Source: Nocardia flavorosea NBRC 108225
GTDB lineage: Bacteria; Actinomycetota; Actinomycetes; Mycobacteriales; Mycobacteriaceae
Length of the DNA stretch: 64,000 nt
Direction: 5' to 3'
Assembly: GCF_001613385.1 (NCBI RefSeq)
Contig: NZ_BDCG01000010.1
Location: 183,803-247,802 of the forward strand
This document shows positions 48,849 to 58,916 of this stretch, piece after piece. The translations under genes and the position numbers were made by a program. The stretch's first letter is position 1. The number at the start of each line of letters is the position of its first letter. The notes below the pieces were generated by a model. That model was given only the letters and a program-made list of their open reading frames with translations, was not told where the DNA came from and searched no databases.

Positions 48849-49988
48849 GTGTCAGATCTCCGCAGAGTTCTCCTGCTCGGCAGCACCGGCTCCATCGGTA
48901 CCCAGGCGCTCGAGGTGATCGCCGCCAACCCCGGCAGATTCGAAATCGTCGGCCTGGCCGCGGGCGGCGGGAACACCGAACTGCTGGCCGCGCAGATGGC
49001 CGCCACCGGCACCACCAATGTGGCCGTCGCCGACCCGGCGGCCGCAGACCGGCTCGGGGTGCCCTTCGCGGGCGCGGCGGCGGCGACCGAACTCGTCCGC
49101 AGCACCGAGGCCGATGTCGTACTCAACGCGCTGGTCGGTTCACTCGGCCTGGGACCGACCCTGGCGACGCTGGAATCGGGGGCCACGCTCGCGCTGGCGA
49201 ACAAAGAATCGCTGGTGGCAGGCGGCTCGCTGGTTACCCGCGCGGCCCGGCCCGGCCAGATCGTGCCGGTCGATTCGGAGCATTCCGCACTGGCCCAGTG
49301 CCTGCGCGGCGGACGCGCCGAAGAAGTCGACAAATTGGTGCTCACCGCCTCCGGTGGCCCGTTCCGGGGCTGGACCACCGAAATGCTGGACGGCGTGAAC
49401 CCTGCCGAGGCAAAAACCCATCCCACCTGGTCCATGGGCCCGATGAACACGTTGAACTCGGCCTCACTGGTGAACAAGGGCCTGGAGTTGATCGAAACGC
49501 ATCTGCTGTTCGGGGTCCCCTACGACCGGATCGAGGTCACCGTGCACCCGCAGTCGATCGTGCATTCCATGGTCACCTTCACCGACGGGTCCACCCTGGC
49601 TCAGGCCAGCCCACCGGATATGAAACTGCCCATCGCGCTGGCGCTGGGCTGGCCGGACCGGGTCCCCGGCGCGGCTACCGCTTGCGATTTCGGTACGGCC
49701 GCCACCTGGACGTTCGAACCCGTCGACGATGCGGTGTTCCCGGCCGTGGAACTGGCCCGCGAAGCCGGGACCGCCGGCGGTTGCGTCACCGCGGTCTACA
49801 ACGCGGCCAACGAGGTCGCGGTACAGGCATTCCTCGACGGGCTGATCCGGTTCCCGGATATTGTGCGCACCGTGGCTCGGGTGGTCGGCGATGCCGGACA
49901 GTGGCGCGCCGAACCGAGCGAACTCGCCGAGGTCCTGGCGGCCGACGAATGGGCTCGTGACCGCGCCCGCACACTGGTACACCGGTAA
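48849..49988 (+). CDS. dxr: 1-deoxy-D-xylulose 5-phosphate reductoisomerase
   Basis: Second step of the MEP pathway, NADPH-dependent. 379 residues: [11 protein letters not shown] (cofactor loop, residues 10-20), [32 protein letters not shown] and [23 protein letters not shown] start at 48849 right after GACAAT (~8 bases), leaderless. In M. tuberculosis it lies on the same strand as ispG; here it is divergent. Confidence 0.97.
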   Translation: MSDLRRVLLLGSTGSIGTQALEVIAANPGRFEIVGLAAGGGNTELLAAQMAATGTTNVAVADPAAADRLGVPFAGAAAATELVRSTEADVVLNALVGSLGLGPTLATLESGATLALANKESLVAGGSLVTRAARPGQIVPVDSEHSALAQCLRGGRAEEVDKLVLTASGGPFRGWTTEMLDGVNPAEAKTHPTWSMGPMNTLNSASLVNKGLELIETHLLFGVPYDRIEVTVHPQSIVHSMVTFTDGSTLAQASPPDMKLPIALALGWPDRVPGAATACDFGTAATWTFEPVDDAVFPAVELAREAGTAGGCVTAVYNAANEVAVQAFLDGLIRFPDIVRTVARVVGDAGQWRAEPSELAEVLAADEWARDRARTLVHR

Positions 49989-50113
49989 TCCATGTCCCAG
50001 ATGGTCGAGGCCCGGCACGCGGGCGGTTACTGTGGACACGTGCTCGCGGCCGCTCCGGTCTCCGTGCGGGCCGGGAGAAATGATCTGCGCACTGCAGGAG
50101 GGCTGTAGACCAC

Positions 50114-51316
50114 ATGCTGTTCGTGTTGGGGTTCGTGCTGTTCGCCCTCGGCATCACGATTTCGATCGCATTGCACGAATGCGGGCATATGTGGACCGCG
50201 CAGGCGACCGGTATGAAGGTCCGCCGGTATTACATCGGTTTCGGTCCGAAAATATTCTCCTTCCGGCGCGGGGAAACCGAATACGGGGTCAAATGGCTTC
50301 CGCTCGGCGGTTTCTGTGATATCGCCGGAATGACCGCGCTCGACGAGCTCGAACCCGAGGAAGTCGAGCGGGCCATGTACCGGCAGCCCGCGTGGAAACG
50401 CCTCGTCGTGATGTCCGGCGGAATCGCGATGAACTTCCTGCTCGGGTTCATCCTCATCGTGGTGCTCGCGGTCGGCTGGGGACTGCCCAACCTGAACCAG
50501 CCGCCCGAAACCGCCCTGGGTGATATGAGCTGCGTCGCGCCGCAGAACCCCGACGGCACCGTCGGCACCTGTACCGGCGAGGGCCCCGCCCAGCGCGCCG
50601 GCCTGCAACGCGGCGATGTGGTGACCGCGGTCGACGGCGAACCCGTCGACACGTGGAAAGAATTCCAGACCCTCACCCAGCAACAGGACGGCCCGTTCAC
50701 CTACACCCTCGAGCGCGGCGGGCAGACGATGGAAATCGAGGTCGTGCCCGAGCAGACAATGCGCTACCCCAGCGAGGGGGGTCCGGGCCGGGAAGTCGGT
50801 GTGGTCGGGGTCGGCCAGGAATTCTACGAACCGGTCCAGTACGACATTCTCGGTGCGATTCCGGCGTCGGCCGCGTTCACCGGGGATATGTTCATCCGTA
50901 CCTTCCAATCGCTGGCCCAGATGCCGGCGAAGGTGGCCTCGCTGTGGGACGCGGTGACCGGTGGAGAACGCGATGCGGATACCCCGGTCAGTGTGTACGG
51001 CGCCAGCAAGATCGGCGGCGAAACCGCCGAACGCGGCTACTGGAATATGTTCATCCTCGTCCTGGCGAGCCTGAACTTCTTCCTCGGCGCCTTCAACATC
51101 CTGCCGCTGCTACCGCTCGACGGCGGCCATATCGCGGTGGTGTTGTACGAGAAGATCCGCAACACCTTCCGCGGCTGGAAGGGCCTCGCCCCCGGCGCTC
51201 CCGTCGACTACCTGAAACTGCTACCACTGACCTACGTCGCCGTCGTCATCGGTGGGGCATACATGCTGCTCACCCTGGCCGCCGACATCATCAACCCGAT
51301 CAACCTCTTCCCCTGA
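50114..51316 (+). CDS. rip1: Site-2 intramembrane metalloprotease Rip1 (RseP family)
   Basis: Cleaves membrane-bound anti-sigma factors in regulated intramembrane proteolysis. 400 residues. Zinc site HECGH (residues 21-25) in the first helix, with the LDG motif in LPLLPLDGGHIAV. A PDZ domain spans ~150-240 (AQRAGLQRGDVVTAVDGEPV), and there are four helices in total. SD GGAGGG. After dxr by 125 bases, probably co-transcribed. Confidence 0.95.
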   Translation: MLFVLGFVLFALGITISIALHECGHMWTAQATGMKVRRYYIGFGPKIFSFRRGETEYGVKWLPLGGFCDIAGMTALDELEPEEVERAMYRQPAWKRLVVMSGGIAMNFLLGFILIVVLAVGWGLPNLNQPPETALGDMSCVAPQNPDGTVGTCTGEGPAQRAGLQRGDVVTAVDGEPVDTWKEFQTLTQQQDGPFTYTLERGGQTMEIEVVPEQTMRYPSEGGPGREVGVVGVGQEFYEPVQYDILGAIPASAAFTGDMFIRTFQSLAQMPAKVASLWDAVTGGERDADTPVSVYGASKIGGETAERGYWNMFILVLASLNFFLGAFNILPLLPLDGGHIAVVLYEKIRNTFRGWKGLAPGAPVDYLKLLPLTYVAVVIGGAYMLLTLAADIINPINLFP

Positions 51317-51354
51317 CCGCCGGTTCGGCCCCGCGGCTCGGCTAGCATCGCCGC

Positions 51355-51813
51355 ATGCGGCCTGCATCCGGGCCCGGGCACTACCTCCGGGCCGTCCGGC
51401 TCGATTCCACCGCCGAAGCGACCGGCTACCCGTTCGATCTGCCCGCGGTGCGCTATCTCGCACGATCCGGCGGGTTGTCGCTGCCGCCGGGGTGACGTTC
51501 CTGGTCGGCCATCCGGTATCGCTTCTTTCCCGGCGGCCTCTATCTCATGGACGAACCCGAAGCCGCGCTGTCCGCCCGCGGCTGTATGACTGTGCTGGCG
51601 CGGATTTCCGAATTGGTGTCCGGCGGATGCCAGTTCGTGGTGGCGACCCACTCCCCAATTCTGCTGGCGGTACCGGGCGCGACGATTTACCAGTACGACG
51701 AGGGCGGTTCCATCGATACCGTTGATTTCGATCAGGCCGCCCCGGTCGCCGTCACCCGCGAGTTCCGTGCCAGGCCGCAGCACTATCTGCGGTACTTGCT
51801 CGAGGAACAGTGA
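51355..51813 (+). pseudogene. AAA/ABC-type ATPase remnant with internal deletion
   Basis: The 5' fragment (51355-51495) reads MRPASGPGHYLRAVRLDS and ends at SLPPG; after a frameshift it goes on as VTFLVG and, in a third frame, FFPGGLYLMDEPEAALS with THSPILLAVPGATI to the stop at 51813. The Walker A region (usually ENGSGKST after VTFLVG) and ~100 residues following it are missing, while Walker B and the H-loop remain. ATG 51355 has TAGCAT upstream, so the promoter survives. Nonfunctional. Confidence 0.78.
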
Positions 51814-51947
51814 GCGGGGCCACCGGTGAGCGTCCCCGCTCCCGCCATCTGATCGTTCCGCACGCGAGGCGCGTCCGCTCCGGCAAGATCCATACCACAA
51901 CGCAATGCCGCGTCCTTGCCCGTGGCATATCAGTTCGGCGCTGCGTA

Positions 51948-53162
51948 TCAGCTCAGTGTGTGTTCGCCCTTCCCGTCGATCACGTCCACAACGTATTCGG
52001 CGATCGCCAGCGACGAGGTCGCAGCCGGCGACGGCGCGTTGCGGACAGCGGTGACCGGGCCCAGACGGTCGATCCGGAAATCGTCGACGAGGGCGCCATC
52101 GGCATCGAGCGCCTGGGCGCGAACACCCGCTCCTGCGCGCACCACATCCGCGGTCCCGATCGCGGGAATGTAGCGCTGTGCCTTACGCATATACGCGGCG
52201 ATGGAGACCGAGCCGTACATTTCTTCGAGCCCCGTGCGCCAATGCTGCCGAACCATCCGCCGGAAACCCGGCCAAGCCAGCGTTTTCGCCATATCCCGGG
52301 GGACGAGCCGGGTACGCCGGTACCCCTCCCGCGCGAAGGCCAGGACCGCGTTCGGACCGACCTCGACGGTTCCTGATATGCGCCGCGTGAAATGCACGCC
52401 CAGAAACGGATACCGCGGATCCGGGACCGGATAGACGAGTCCGCGCACCAGATCCCGCTTTTCCGGCATCACCTCCATGTACTCGCCCCGGAAAGGGACA
52501 ATGCGAGGGCCGGCGGCGGCACCGGCCAGAGCAGCCACCGTATCCGCCTGCAATCCAGCACAGAGAACAACCCGGTCTGCCGGCAGCACCTGCTCCCCCA
52601 CCGCGACCTCGATACCCGAAGAGGTCCGGGTGATGCGGTCCACCGGGCAGGAAGTCCTGACCTCGCCGCCGGCCGCCACTATGTCTGTCGCGAAAGCCTC
52701 GGCCACGCGGCGGAAATCGGTGATCGCGGTATGCGGTGAATACAGCGCCGCGATACCCTCCGCGAACGGCTCGATATCGCGAATACCGGCGGCATCGACG
52801 CGGTGCAGCCCGGGCACCGCGTTATGTCCTGCCCGCACCTCCAGGTCATCGAGGCGAGCCAGTTCCGCGTCATCCACGGCGATGACGAGCTTGCCGCATT
52901 CCTCGTACGGCAACCCCCGCTCCGCACAGTAGTCGCGCAGCATAGCCCGGCCCCGTGCGCACAGTACAGCCTTCAGACTCCCCGGCTGGTAGTAGATCCC
53001 GGCGTGCACCACCCCCGAGTTGTGTCCGGTCTGGTGTGCCGCCACCCGGTCTTCCTTCTCCAGCACCACAACCCGGTCCCCGGGGCGCCGGCGACCGATT
53101 TCCCTGGCCACCGCCAAACCCACAATCCCCGCACCGACCACAACGACCATTCGGTCGGCCAT
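51948..53162 (-). CDS. lhgO: L-2-hydroxyglutarate oxidase
   Basis: FAD enzyme that returns 2-hydroxyglutarate to 2-oxoglutarate, passing electrons to quinone or oxygen. 404 residues from ATG 53162 (MADRMVVVVGAGIVGLAVA); earlier frame positions are the overlap with rlmN's antisense. GAGIVGLAVA Rossmann motif, AAHQTGHNSGVVHAGIYYQPGSLKA and FRGEYMEVMP are typical of the LhgO family. GGGAG at ~8 bases is the probable SD. It follows rlmN by 109 bases on the same strand. Confidence 0.9.
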   Translation of the reverse strand: MADRMVVVVGAGIVGLAVAREIGRRRPGDRVVVLEKEDRVAAHQTGHNSGVVHAGIYYQPGSLKAVLCARGRAMLRDYCAERGLPYEECGKLVIAVDDAELARLDDLEVRAGHNAVPGLHRVDAAGIRDIEPFAEGIAALYSPHTAITDFRRVAEAFATDIVAAGGEVRTSCPVDRITRTSSGIEVAVGEQVLPADRVVLCAGLQADTVAALAGAAAGPRIVPFRGEYMEVMPEKRDLVRGLVYPVPDPRYPFLGVHFTRRISGTVEVGPNAVLAFAREGYRRTRLVPRDMAKTLAWPGFRRMVRQHWRTGLEEMYGSVSIAAYMRKAQRYIPAIGTADVVRAGAGVRAQALDADGALVDDFRIDRLGPVTAVRNAPSPAATSSLAIAEYVVDVIDGKGEHTLS

Positions 53163-53192
53163 ACCAGGTACTCCCAGTTCCCGTAAGTCCGT

Positions 53193-53254
53193 CAGGTGGC
53201 CGAACGCAGGGCTGCGGCGGACCGGACCGCCACAACGCCGGGCTCGGCCACCTG
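53193..53254 (-). terminator. Possible hairpin between rlmN and lhgO
   Basis: CAGGTGGCCGA (53193-53203) is the reverse complement of TCGGCCACCTG (53244-53254), around a 40-base loop that itself holds GCGGACCGGACCGC. It starts 18 bases beyond the rlmN stop. Could be a terminator or attenuator before lhgO; the long loop lowers confidence. Confidence 0.35.
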
Positions 53255-53271
53255 GGACAACCGCCCGGTCC

Positions 53272-54381
53272 TCAGCCTTCGGCGGCCAGCTGCCCGCAGG
53301 CGGCGGCGATTTCCTGGCCGCGGGTATCGCGCACCGTGCACGGAACGCCCTGCGCCTCGACCCGGCGCACGAACTCGCGTTCGACCGGTTTCGGGCTGGC
53401 ATCCCATTTACTGCCCGGTGTCGGGTTGAGCGGGATGACGTTCACATGCACGCGCGACCCGAGCGCCTTGTGCAGTTTCGCGCCGAGCATATCCGCCCGC
53501 CAGGGGTGATCGTTGATATCGCGGATCAGCGCGTACTCCACCGATATACGGCGGCCCGTCTTGTCGGCGTAGTAGCGGGCAGCATCGAGAACCTCCGACA
53601 CCGGCCACCTGTTGTTCACCGGAACGAGGGTGTCACGGAGTTCGTCGTCGGGAGTGTGCAGGGAGACGGCGAGCGTCACCGAGAGGCCCTCGTCGGCGAG
53701 TTTGCGGATCGCCGGGGCCAGGCCCACCGTCGAGACCACGACGTTGCGCTGCGAGATGCCGAGGCCGTCCGGCGCGGGCGAGGTGATCCGCCGGACGGCG
53801 TTCACCACCCGCTTGTAGTTCGCCAGCGGCTCCCCCATACCCATGAACACGATATTGGACAGGCGCCCGGCCCCGCCCGGTACCGTGCCGTCGCGCAGAT
53901 CGGCCGCGGCGGAGCGGACCTGGTCGACGATCTCGGCGGTGGACAGATTGCGATCCAGCCCACCCTGGCCCGTGGCACAGAACGGACAGGCCATACCGCA
54001 ACCGGCCTGGCTGGAAATACACAGGGTGGCGCGGTCCGGGTAGCGCATGAGCACACTTTCCAGCAATGTGCCGTCACCGGCGCGCCACAGCGTTTTACGG
54101 GTCTCCCCGGAGTCGCAGGTGATATGCCGGACCGGGGTCAGCAGCGGCGGGAAGAGCGCACCGGCGATCGTATCCCGCACCGCGGCGGGTAGGTCCGTCA
54201 TGGCGGCGGGGTCGGCTTGGAGCCGGCCGTAGTACTGGCGGGCGATCTGGTCGGCCCGGAACTTCGGCAGACCCAATTCCGCCATGGCGGCACGGCGCCC
54301 CTCGGCGTCGAGATCGGCGAGGTGACGGGGCGGCATCCCGCGGCGGGGTGCGTCGAAAACCAAGGGCAAGGGGGCGGTCAT
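53272..54381 (-). CDS. rlmN: 23S rRNA (adenine-C2) methyltransferase RlmN
   Basis: Radical-SAM methyltransferase that modifies A2503 of 23S rRNA and A37 of some tRNAs. 369 residues from ATG 54381 ([15 protein letters not shown]). The 4Fe-4S site CGMACPFC lies at ~130; [17 protein letters not shown] and [12 protein letters not shown] follow. The conserved C-terminal Cys in [20 protein letters not shown] is present. The frame is open upstream but without similarity. Start close after TAGAAC, possibly leaderless. Confidence 0.95.
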   Translation of the reverse strand: MTAPLPLVFDAPRRGMPPRHLADLDAEGRRAAMAELGLPKFRADQIARQYYGRLQADPAAMTDLPAAVRDTIAGALFPPLLTPVRHITCDSGETRKTLWRAGDGTLLESVLMRYPDRATLCISSQAGCGMACPFCATGQGGLDRNLSTAEIVDQVRSAAADLRDGTVPGGAGRLSNIVFMGMGEPLANYKRVVNAVRRITSPAPDGLGISQRNVVVSTVGLAPAIRKLADEGLSVTLAVSLHTPDDELRDTLVPVNNRWPVSEVLDAARYYADKTGRRISVEYALIRDINDHPWRADMLGAKLHKALGSRVHVNVIPLNPTPGSKWDASPKPVEREFVRRVEAQGVPCTVRDTRGQEIAAACGQLAAEG

Positions 54382-54563
54382 AGTTCTACCAGTGTGGCAT
54401 CTCGCTCGATGTGACCAGCGACAAGCCGCCCTCGGAGGCCGATGCCCTTGGAGGGACGGGGCCCGTGGTGTGGCCGCCGGGTACCGGCCGACGCAATACG
54501 GCACGGTCGACCAACCGACCGGAAATCCCTGCGTCGGCGATAGCTGTCGGCAATCATCGACAT

Positions 54564-54953
54564 ATGGCAACCTCAGACGACCGAATTCCCGAGACCGGCG
54601 CAGTACCCGGCGGGCAGCCTCCGCCCGGGATGACCGAGCCCCTCGGCGGTAAGACGGCACCGGCCACCACCGGCCGGAAGTCCGCCGGTAAGACCTCCCG
54701 CCGCAAGAGCACGGATAGTTCCCGAGTGGGCAATGCCTGGATCGCCCTGATCATCGCGGCGATCCTCGGCATCATCCTGCTCATCTTCATCATCCAGAAT
54801 TCGGAGAGCGCGAATGTCGAAATGCTCTTCTGGAATTTCTCGCTCCCGCTGGGCGTGACGATTCTGCTCTCGGTGATCGCCGGCGCCCTGGTGATGGCAC
54901 TGGTGGGCGGCGTCCGCATCATGCAGTTGCGCCGCGCGGTACACAAGAAGTAA
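54564..54953 (+). CDS. LapA-domain (DUF1049) membrane protein
   Basis: 129 residues from ATG 54564. An N-terminal disordered half ([23 protein letters not shown]) precedes two transmembrane segments typical of the LapA domain: [20 protein letters not shown] and [23 protein letters not shown], with [10 protein letters not shown] between them. LapA proteins take part in envelope (LPS in proteobacteria) assembly; role in actinobacteria unknown. Divergent from rlmN. Confidence 0.85.
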   Translation: MATSDDRIPETGAVPGGQPPPGMTEPLGGKTAPATTGRKSAGKTSRRKSTDSSRVGNAWIALIIAAILGIILLIFIIQNSESANVEMLFWNFSLPLGVTILLSVIAGALVMALVGGVRIMQLRRAVHKK

Positions 54954-54968
54954 CCGGCCGGCGCGGCC

Positions 54969-56192
54969 TCAGAGCAGGGTACTGAGCACCAGCCAGGACA
55001 CGAAAGCCGACGGCAACATGGAATCGAGCCGGTCCATGATTCCGCCGTGCCCGGGCAGCATGGTGCCCATATCCTTGATGCCCAGTTCTCGTTTGATCTG
55101 CGATTCGATCAGATCGCCCAGGGTCGCGACGACCACCAGACCCACACCGAGCACCACCCCGATCATCGAGTTGGCTTCCAGCAGCAGGGTCACGGTGAGC
55201 AGACCGCCGATGATGGCGAACACGAGCGACCCGCAGAATCCCTCCCAGGACTTCTTGGGACTGATCGAGGGCACCATGGGATGGCGGCCGAACAGCACGC
55301 CCGCCACGTAACCGCCCACGTCGGAGCACACCACCAGGATCATGAAGGTCAGCACCCGCAGATTGCCGGCGGGATCCTCCAGGAGCAGCAGGACCGCGAA
55401 CGAGGCCAGCAGCGGAATCCACGCCAGCGTGAACACCGTGATCGCGGTATCGCGCAGGAAATTGCGTGGCGCGGTGTTCAGGCCGTGGTCGAACAGGCGC
55501 CACACCATACAGATCAGAACCGTCGCCGCGAAGGCCCCGGCCACACCGCTCGCCCCGAACGGCCAGCCGAGCCAGAACACCGCTTGACCACCGGCGATCA
55601 GCGGCGTACGCGGTACCAGCACATCCGCTTCGCGGAGCCGTTTGGCCACCTCCCAGGTGGCGATACCGACCGCGACGCCGACCACGCCGATGAATGCCTT
55701 GGGGACGAACAGCAATACCGCTATGCACGAGATACCGAGGGTCAGACCGACGGCGAGCGCTGCCGGGAGATTGCGGCCGGCCCGGGATCGCCGCGGTGCC
55801 GGGTCTGCAGGGCCGCCGCCCGCGGCGCCGGTCCCGGCAGGTGCACCTGCCGGGACAGCACCGGAAGGCGCCACGGTAGTTCCAGCGTCCGACGACGCAC
55901 CGGGCGACCCGGAACCTCCGGGGGTAGCCGGTACGGCACCACCGGCAGGCATATCGGGGGCCACGGCACCTGACGGCGCACCGGCCGCCGGGGCGTCTGC
56001 GGACGCACCGGCGGGCGCCGGTGTCGATTCGGATATGCCCTCGGCCGGCGGCTGCGGTCGGGCCGCACCGGTCGCGGCGGCTTTCTCGGCCACGATTGTC
56101 CCGTCGCTCAACTCGTCGTCGTTCCGTTCGTTCCCACCCGAAGCAGGCGTCGCCACTCCGCTGTTCTCATTGTGCGTCAATCCCCGGGCCAT
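54969..56192 (-). CDS. cdsA: Phosphatidate cytidylyltransferase
   Basis: Makes CDP-diacylglycerol, the precursor of phosphatidylinositol, cardiolipin and phosphatidylethanolamine. 407 residues from ATG 56192; about eight transmembrane segments in the last ~280. The signature SKSWEGF-type motif appears as KKSWEGFCGSLVFAI and KRELGIKDMGTMLPGHGGIMDRLDS. The first ~125 residues are a Pro/Ala/Gly/Ser-rich, disordered tail absent from typical enzymes of ~300 residues. The start is uncertain (an upstream alternative reaches 56222). Followed by frr with 148 bases between. Confidence 0.92.
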   Translation of the reverse strand: MARGLTHNENSGVATPASGGNERNDDELSDGTIVAEKAAATGAARPQPPAEGISESTPAPAGASADAPAAGAPSGAVAPDMPAGGAVPATPGGSGSPGASSDAGTTVAPSGAVPAGAPAGTGAAGGGPADPAPRRSRAGRNLPAALAVGLTLGISCIAVLLFVPKAFIGVVGVAVGIATWEVAKRLREADVLVPRTPLIAGGQAVFWLGWPFGASGVAGAFAATVLICMVWRLFDHGLNTAPRNFLRDTAITVFTLAWIPLLASFAVLLLLEDPAGNLRVLTFMILVVCSDVGGYVAGVLFGRHPMVPSISPKKSWEGFCGSLVFAIIGGLLTVTLLLEANSMIGVVLGVGLVVVATLGDLIESQIKRELGIKDMGTMLPGHGGIMDRLDSMLPSAFVSWLVLSTLL

Positions 56193-56340
56193 CGGCCCGC
56201 CGTGGCGGCGCCGATACCGCACTGCTCGGGCACGTCACCCACCGCTCGTGCCGGGCAGGGACAGTACGCGACCCACGTCACCCGATACGCCTGCGCAAAC
56301 TACACCACCGCCGCGGGGGGAATACACCGAGAACGCCGGA

Positions 56341-56898
56341 TCAGACCTCGAGCAGTTCGGATTCCTTGTGTTTCACCAACTCGTCGATCTGACCGACATA
56401 TCTGGCCGTGGTCTTGTCCAGTTCCTTCTCGGCCCGGCCGACCTCGTCCTCACCGGCCTCGCCGTCCTTCTGGATCCGGCCCAGTTCGTCCATGGCCTTA
56501 CGACGCACGTTCCGGATCGAGACCTTGGCGTCCTCGCCCTTCTGCTTGGCCTGTTTGACCAATTCGCGGCGCCGCTCCTCGGTCAGCTGCGGGATCGAGA
56601 TCCGCAGGATATCGCCGTTGTTGGTCGGGTTCACGCCCAGATCGGAATTGCGGATCGCGGTCTCGATCGGCCCCAGCTGCGCCTGCTCGTACGGTTTCAC
56701 CACCACCATCCGCGGCTCCGGGACAGTGATACTCGACATCTGGGTGATCGGGGTCGGCGATCCGTAGTAGTCGACCACGATCCGGGAGAACATCCCCGGG
56801 TTCGCGCGCCCGGTCCGGATGCCGCCTAGATCGTCCTTCGCCACCGAGACAGCCTTCTCCATCTTCTCCTCGGCGTCGAAGAGCGCTTCTTCAATCAC
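56341..56898 (-). CDS. frr: Ribosome recycling factor
   Basis: Splits post-termination ribosomes with EF-G. 185 residues, the normal length: [63 protein letters not shown] start at 56898 after GGAGG. Fifty bases after pyrH, same strand, as in most actinobacteria. Confidence 0.98.
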   Translation of the reverse strand: MIEEALFDAEEKMEKAVSVAKDDLGGIRTGRANPGMFSRIVVDYYGSPTPITQMSSITVPEPRMVVVKPYEQAQLGPIETAIRNSDLGVNPTNNGDILRISIPQLTEERRRELVKQAKQKGEDAKVSIRNVRRKAMDELGRIQKDGEAGEDEVGRAEKELDKTTARYVGQIDELVKHKESELLEV

Positions 56899-56948
56899 GA
56901 CCGTTCCTCCACTGCGTCGTCATCGTCATGACCCGCGGGCCCGCGGTA

Positions 56949-57677
56949 TCAGGATCGAACCAATGTGCCGATCTTCTCACCGGCCACCGCCCTGGCAATA
57001 TTGCCCTTGGTCAACAAATTGAACACCAGCATCGGCATCTGGTTGTCCATACACAAACTGAAAGCCGTAGAATCGGCGACCTTCAGGTCACGTTCGATGG
57101 CTTCCTTGTGCGTGATCTCGTGGAACATGCTGGCGTCCGGATCCAGCCGTGGATCGGCGTCGAAGACTCCGTCGACGGCCTTGGCCATCAGCACCACCTC
57201 GGCGCCGATCTCCAGCGCCCGCTGGGCGGCAGTGGTATCGGTCGAGAAGTAGGGCATCCCCATCCCGGCGCCGAAAATCACCACACGTCCCTTCTCCAGA
57301 TGCCGCTTGGCACGCAACGGCAGATAGGGCTCGGCGACCTGCCCCATGGTGATGGCGGTCTGCACCCTGGTGTCGATGCCCTGCTTCTGCAGGAAATCCT
57401 GCAGCGCCAGACTGTTCATCACCGTGCCGAGCATGCCCATGTAGTCGGAACGCGCGCGTTCGAGACCACGCTCTTCGAGTTCGGCGCCGCGGAAGAAGTT
57501 CCCGCCGCCGATCACCACCGCCATCTGCACCCCGGTGGAAACAACCTCGGCGATCTGCTCCGCGACGGTCTGCACCATATCGGGATCCAGCCCTACCGTG
57601 CCACCACCGAACATCTCACCACCCAATTTCAGCAATACCCGGCGATATCCTGGGCGGTCGGTCCCGGGGTGCGTCAT
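56949..57677 (-). CDS. pyrH: UMP kinase
   Basis: Converts UMP to UDP with ATP, in pyrimidine synthesis. 242 residues: [14 protein letters not shown] (phosphate loop), [28 protein letters not shown] and [18 protein letters not shown] at 57677 after GAAGGAGAC. Ends just before frr. The 215 bases between it and the tsf terminator hold no supported gene. Confidence 0.98.
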   Translation of the reverse strand: MTHPGTDRPGYRRVLLKLGGEMFGGGTVGLDPDMVQTVAEQIAEVVSTGVQMAVVIGGGNFFRGAELEERGLERARSDYMGMLGTVMNSLALQDFLQKQGIDTRVQTAITMGQVAEPYLPLRAKRHLEKGRVVIFGAGMGMPYFSTDTTAAQRALEIGAEVVLMAKAVDGVFDADPRLDPDASMFHEITHKEAIERDLKVADSTAFSLCMDNQMPMLVFNLLTKGNIARAVAGEKIGTLVRS

Positions 57678-57892
57678 CGGCTGGCGTCTCCTTCGGCGAT
57701 CGGCGGTGCTCGGTAGATGGTGTTCATGGTGCGGGGCCGCCGGGGAACCGGTGCCGCCCGCTTCCGACTGGCCCGGGGCGCGGCGCGTGGCTACGTGGCA
57801 ATGGCCAACACAGGGCGGCCTCTATCCTGCCCTACGCCGCTGGGCGACCGTACGACGGGGCGGGCGCCGCCGGAAAGTGCCCGCTCACAGCA

Positions 57893-57923
57893 AACCCCCG
57901 CCGCAGCGCATGCGACGGGGGTT
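57893..57923 (-). terminator. Intrinsic terminator of the rpsB-tsf operon
   Basis: AACCCCCG (57893-57900) pairs with CGGGGGTT (57916-57923) around a GCGCATGC-centred loop that itself can pair (GCCGC/GCGAC). It starts 13 bases after the tsf stop on the minus strand and provides a clear stem-loop. Confidence 0.75.
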
Positions 57924-57936
57924 CGTGCGAAACGGA

Positions 57937-58761
57937 TCAGGCCTGGCCGACCTCGAACCGGGCGAACCGGGTGACGGTGACGCCGGCTTCGTCCAGCAGA
58001 GCCTTCACGGTCTTCTTGTTATCGGTGACCGACGGCTGCTCGAGCAACACGACGTCTTTGAAGAAACCGTTCACGCGCCCCTCGGTGATCTTGGGCAGCG
58101 CAGCCTCGGGCTTACCTTCTTCACGGGCGGTCTGCTCCGCGATCCGGCGCTCGTTCTCGACGAGATCGGCGGGGACCTCGTCGCGGGTGACGTACTTGGC
58201 CTTGAGCGCGGCGACCTGCATGGCGGCACCGCGAGCGGCCTCCGCAGCAGCGTCGCCGGAACCGGTGTACTCCACGAGCACGCCGACGGCCGGCGGCAGG
58301 TCCGACGCCCGCTTGTGCAGGTAGGTGGCGACCGGGCCGTCCAGCGAGACGACGCGACGCAGCTCCAGCTTCTCGCCGATCTTGGCGGCCAGCGCCTGCA
58401 GTGCCTCGTCGACGGTCGAGCCGTCGAGGGCCACGGCCTTCAGAGCGTCCACATCGGCCGGTTTGGCGGCCGCGGCAGCCGCGACGATCTTATCGGCCAG
58501 CTCCTGGAACTCCGCGTTCTTGGCCACGAAGTCGGTTTCGGAGTTGATCTCGACCATCACGCCGTCCTTGGCGATGACCAGGCCTTCGGCGGTGGTGCGC
58601 TCGGCCCGTTTGCCGACATCCTTGGCGCCCTTGATGCGCAGCAATTCCACGGCCTTGTCGAAATCACCATCGGTTTCGACCAGCGCGTTCTTGCAGTCCA
58701 TCATTCCGGAGCCGGTGAGCTCCCGCAGCCGCTTCACGTCAGCGGCGGTGTAGTTCGCCAT
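57937..58761 (-). CDS. tsf: Elongation factor Ts
   Basis: Guanine-nucleotide exchange factor for EF-Tu. 274 residues: [26 protein letters not shown] (UBA/N-terminal module) and [22 protein letters not shown] (TDFVA). SD AAGGAGG upstream. Second gene of the rpsB-tsf operon, with a 155-base spacer holding a hairpin and a terminator after it. Confidence 0.98.
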   Translation of the reverse strand: MANYTAADVKRLRELTGSGMMDCKNALVETDGDFDKAVELLRIKGAKDVGKRAERTTAEGLVIAKDGVMVEINSETDFVAKNAEFQELADKIVAAAAAAKPADVDALKAVALDGSTVDEALQALAAKIGEKLELRRVVSLDGPVATYLHKRASDLPPAVGVLVEYTGSGDAAAEAARGAAMQVAALKAKYVTRDEVPADLVENERRIAEQTAREEGKPEAALPKITEGRVNGFFKDVVLLEQPSVTDNKKTVKALLDEAGVTVTRFARFEVGQA

Positions 58762-58798
58762 CGGGGGCGAGCCTCCTTCGAGAAAGTCAGGTACCGGT

Positions 58799-58837
58799 CA
58801 GCGGTGGTTACGACTGGTCCAGCCGTAACCACCGCTG
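58799..58837 (-). terminator. Perfect hairpin between rpsB and tsf
   Basis: CAGCGGTGGTTACG (58799-58812) and CGTAACCACCGCTG (58824-58837) form a 14-bp stem with an 11-base loop, in the 155-base gap between the rpsB stop and the tsf start. It may be a processing site or a partial terminator that lets rpsB be made in excess over tsf. Confidence 0.6.
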
Positions 58838-58916
58838 TGGAAATTCGGGTCCGGCGGCGCTCATCTCAGCAGTAGCCGGTGAGCGCCGGCCGAACACGAG
58901 GTGACGAGGTGACGAC

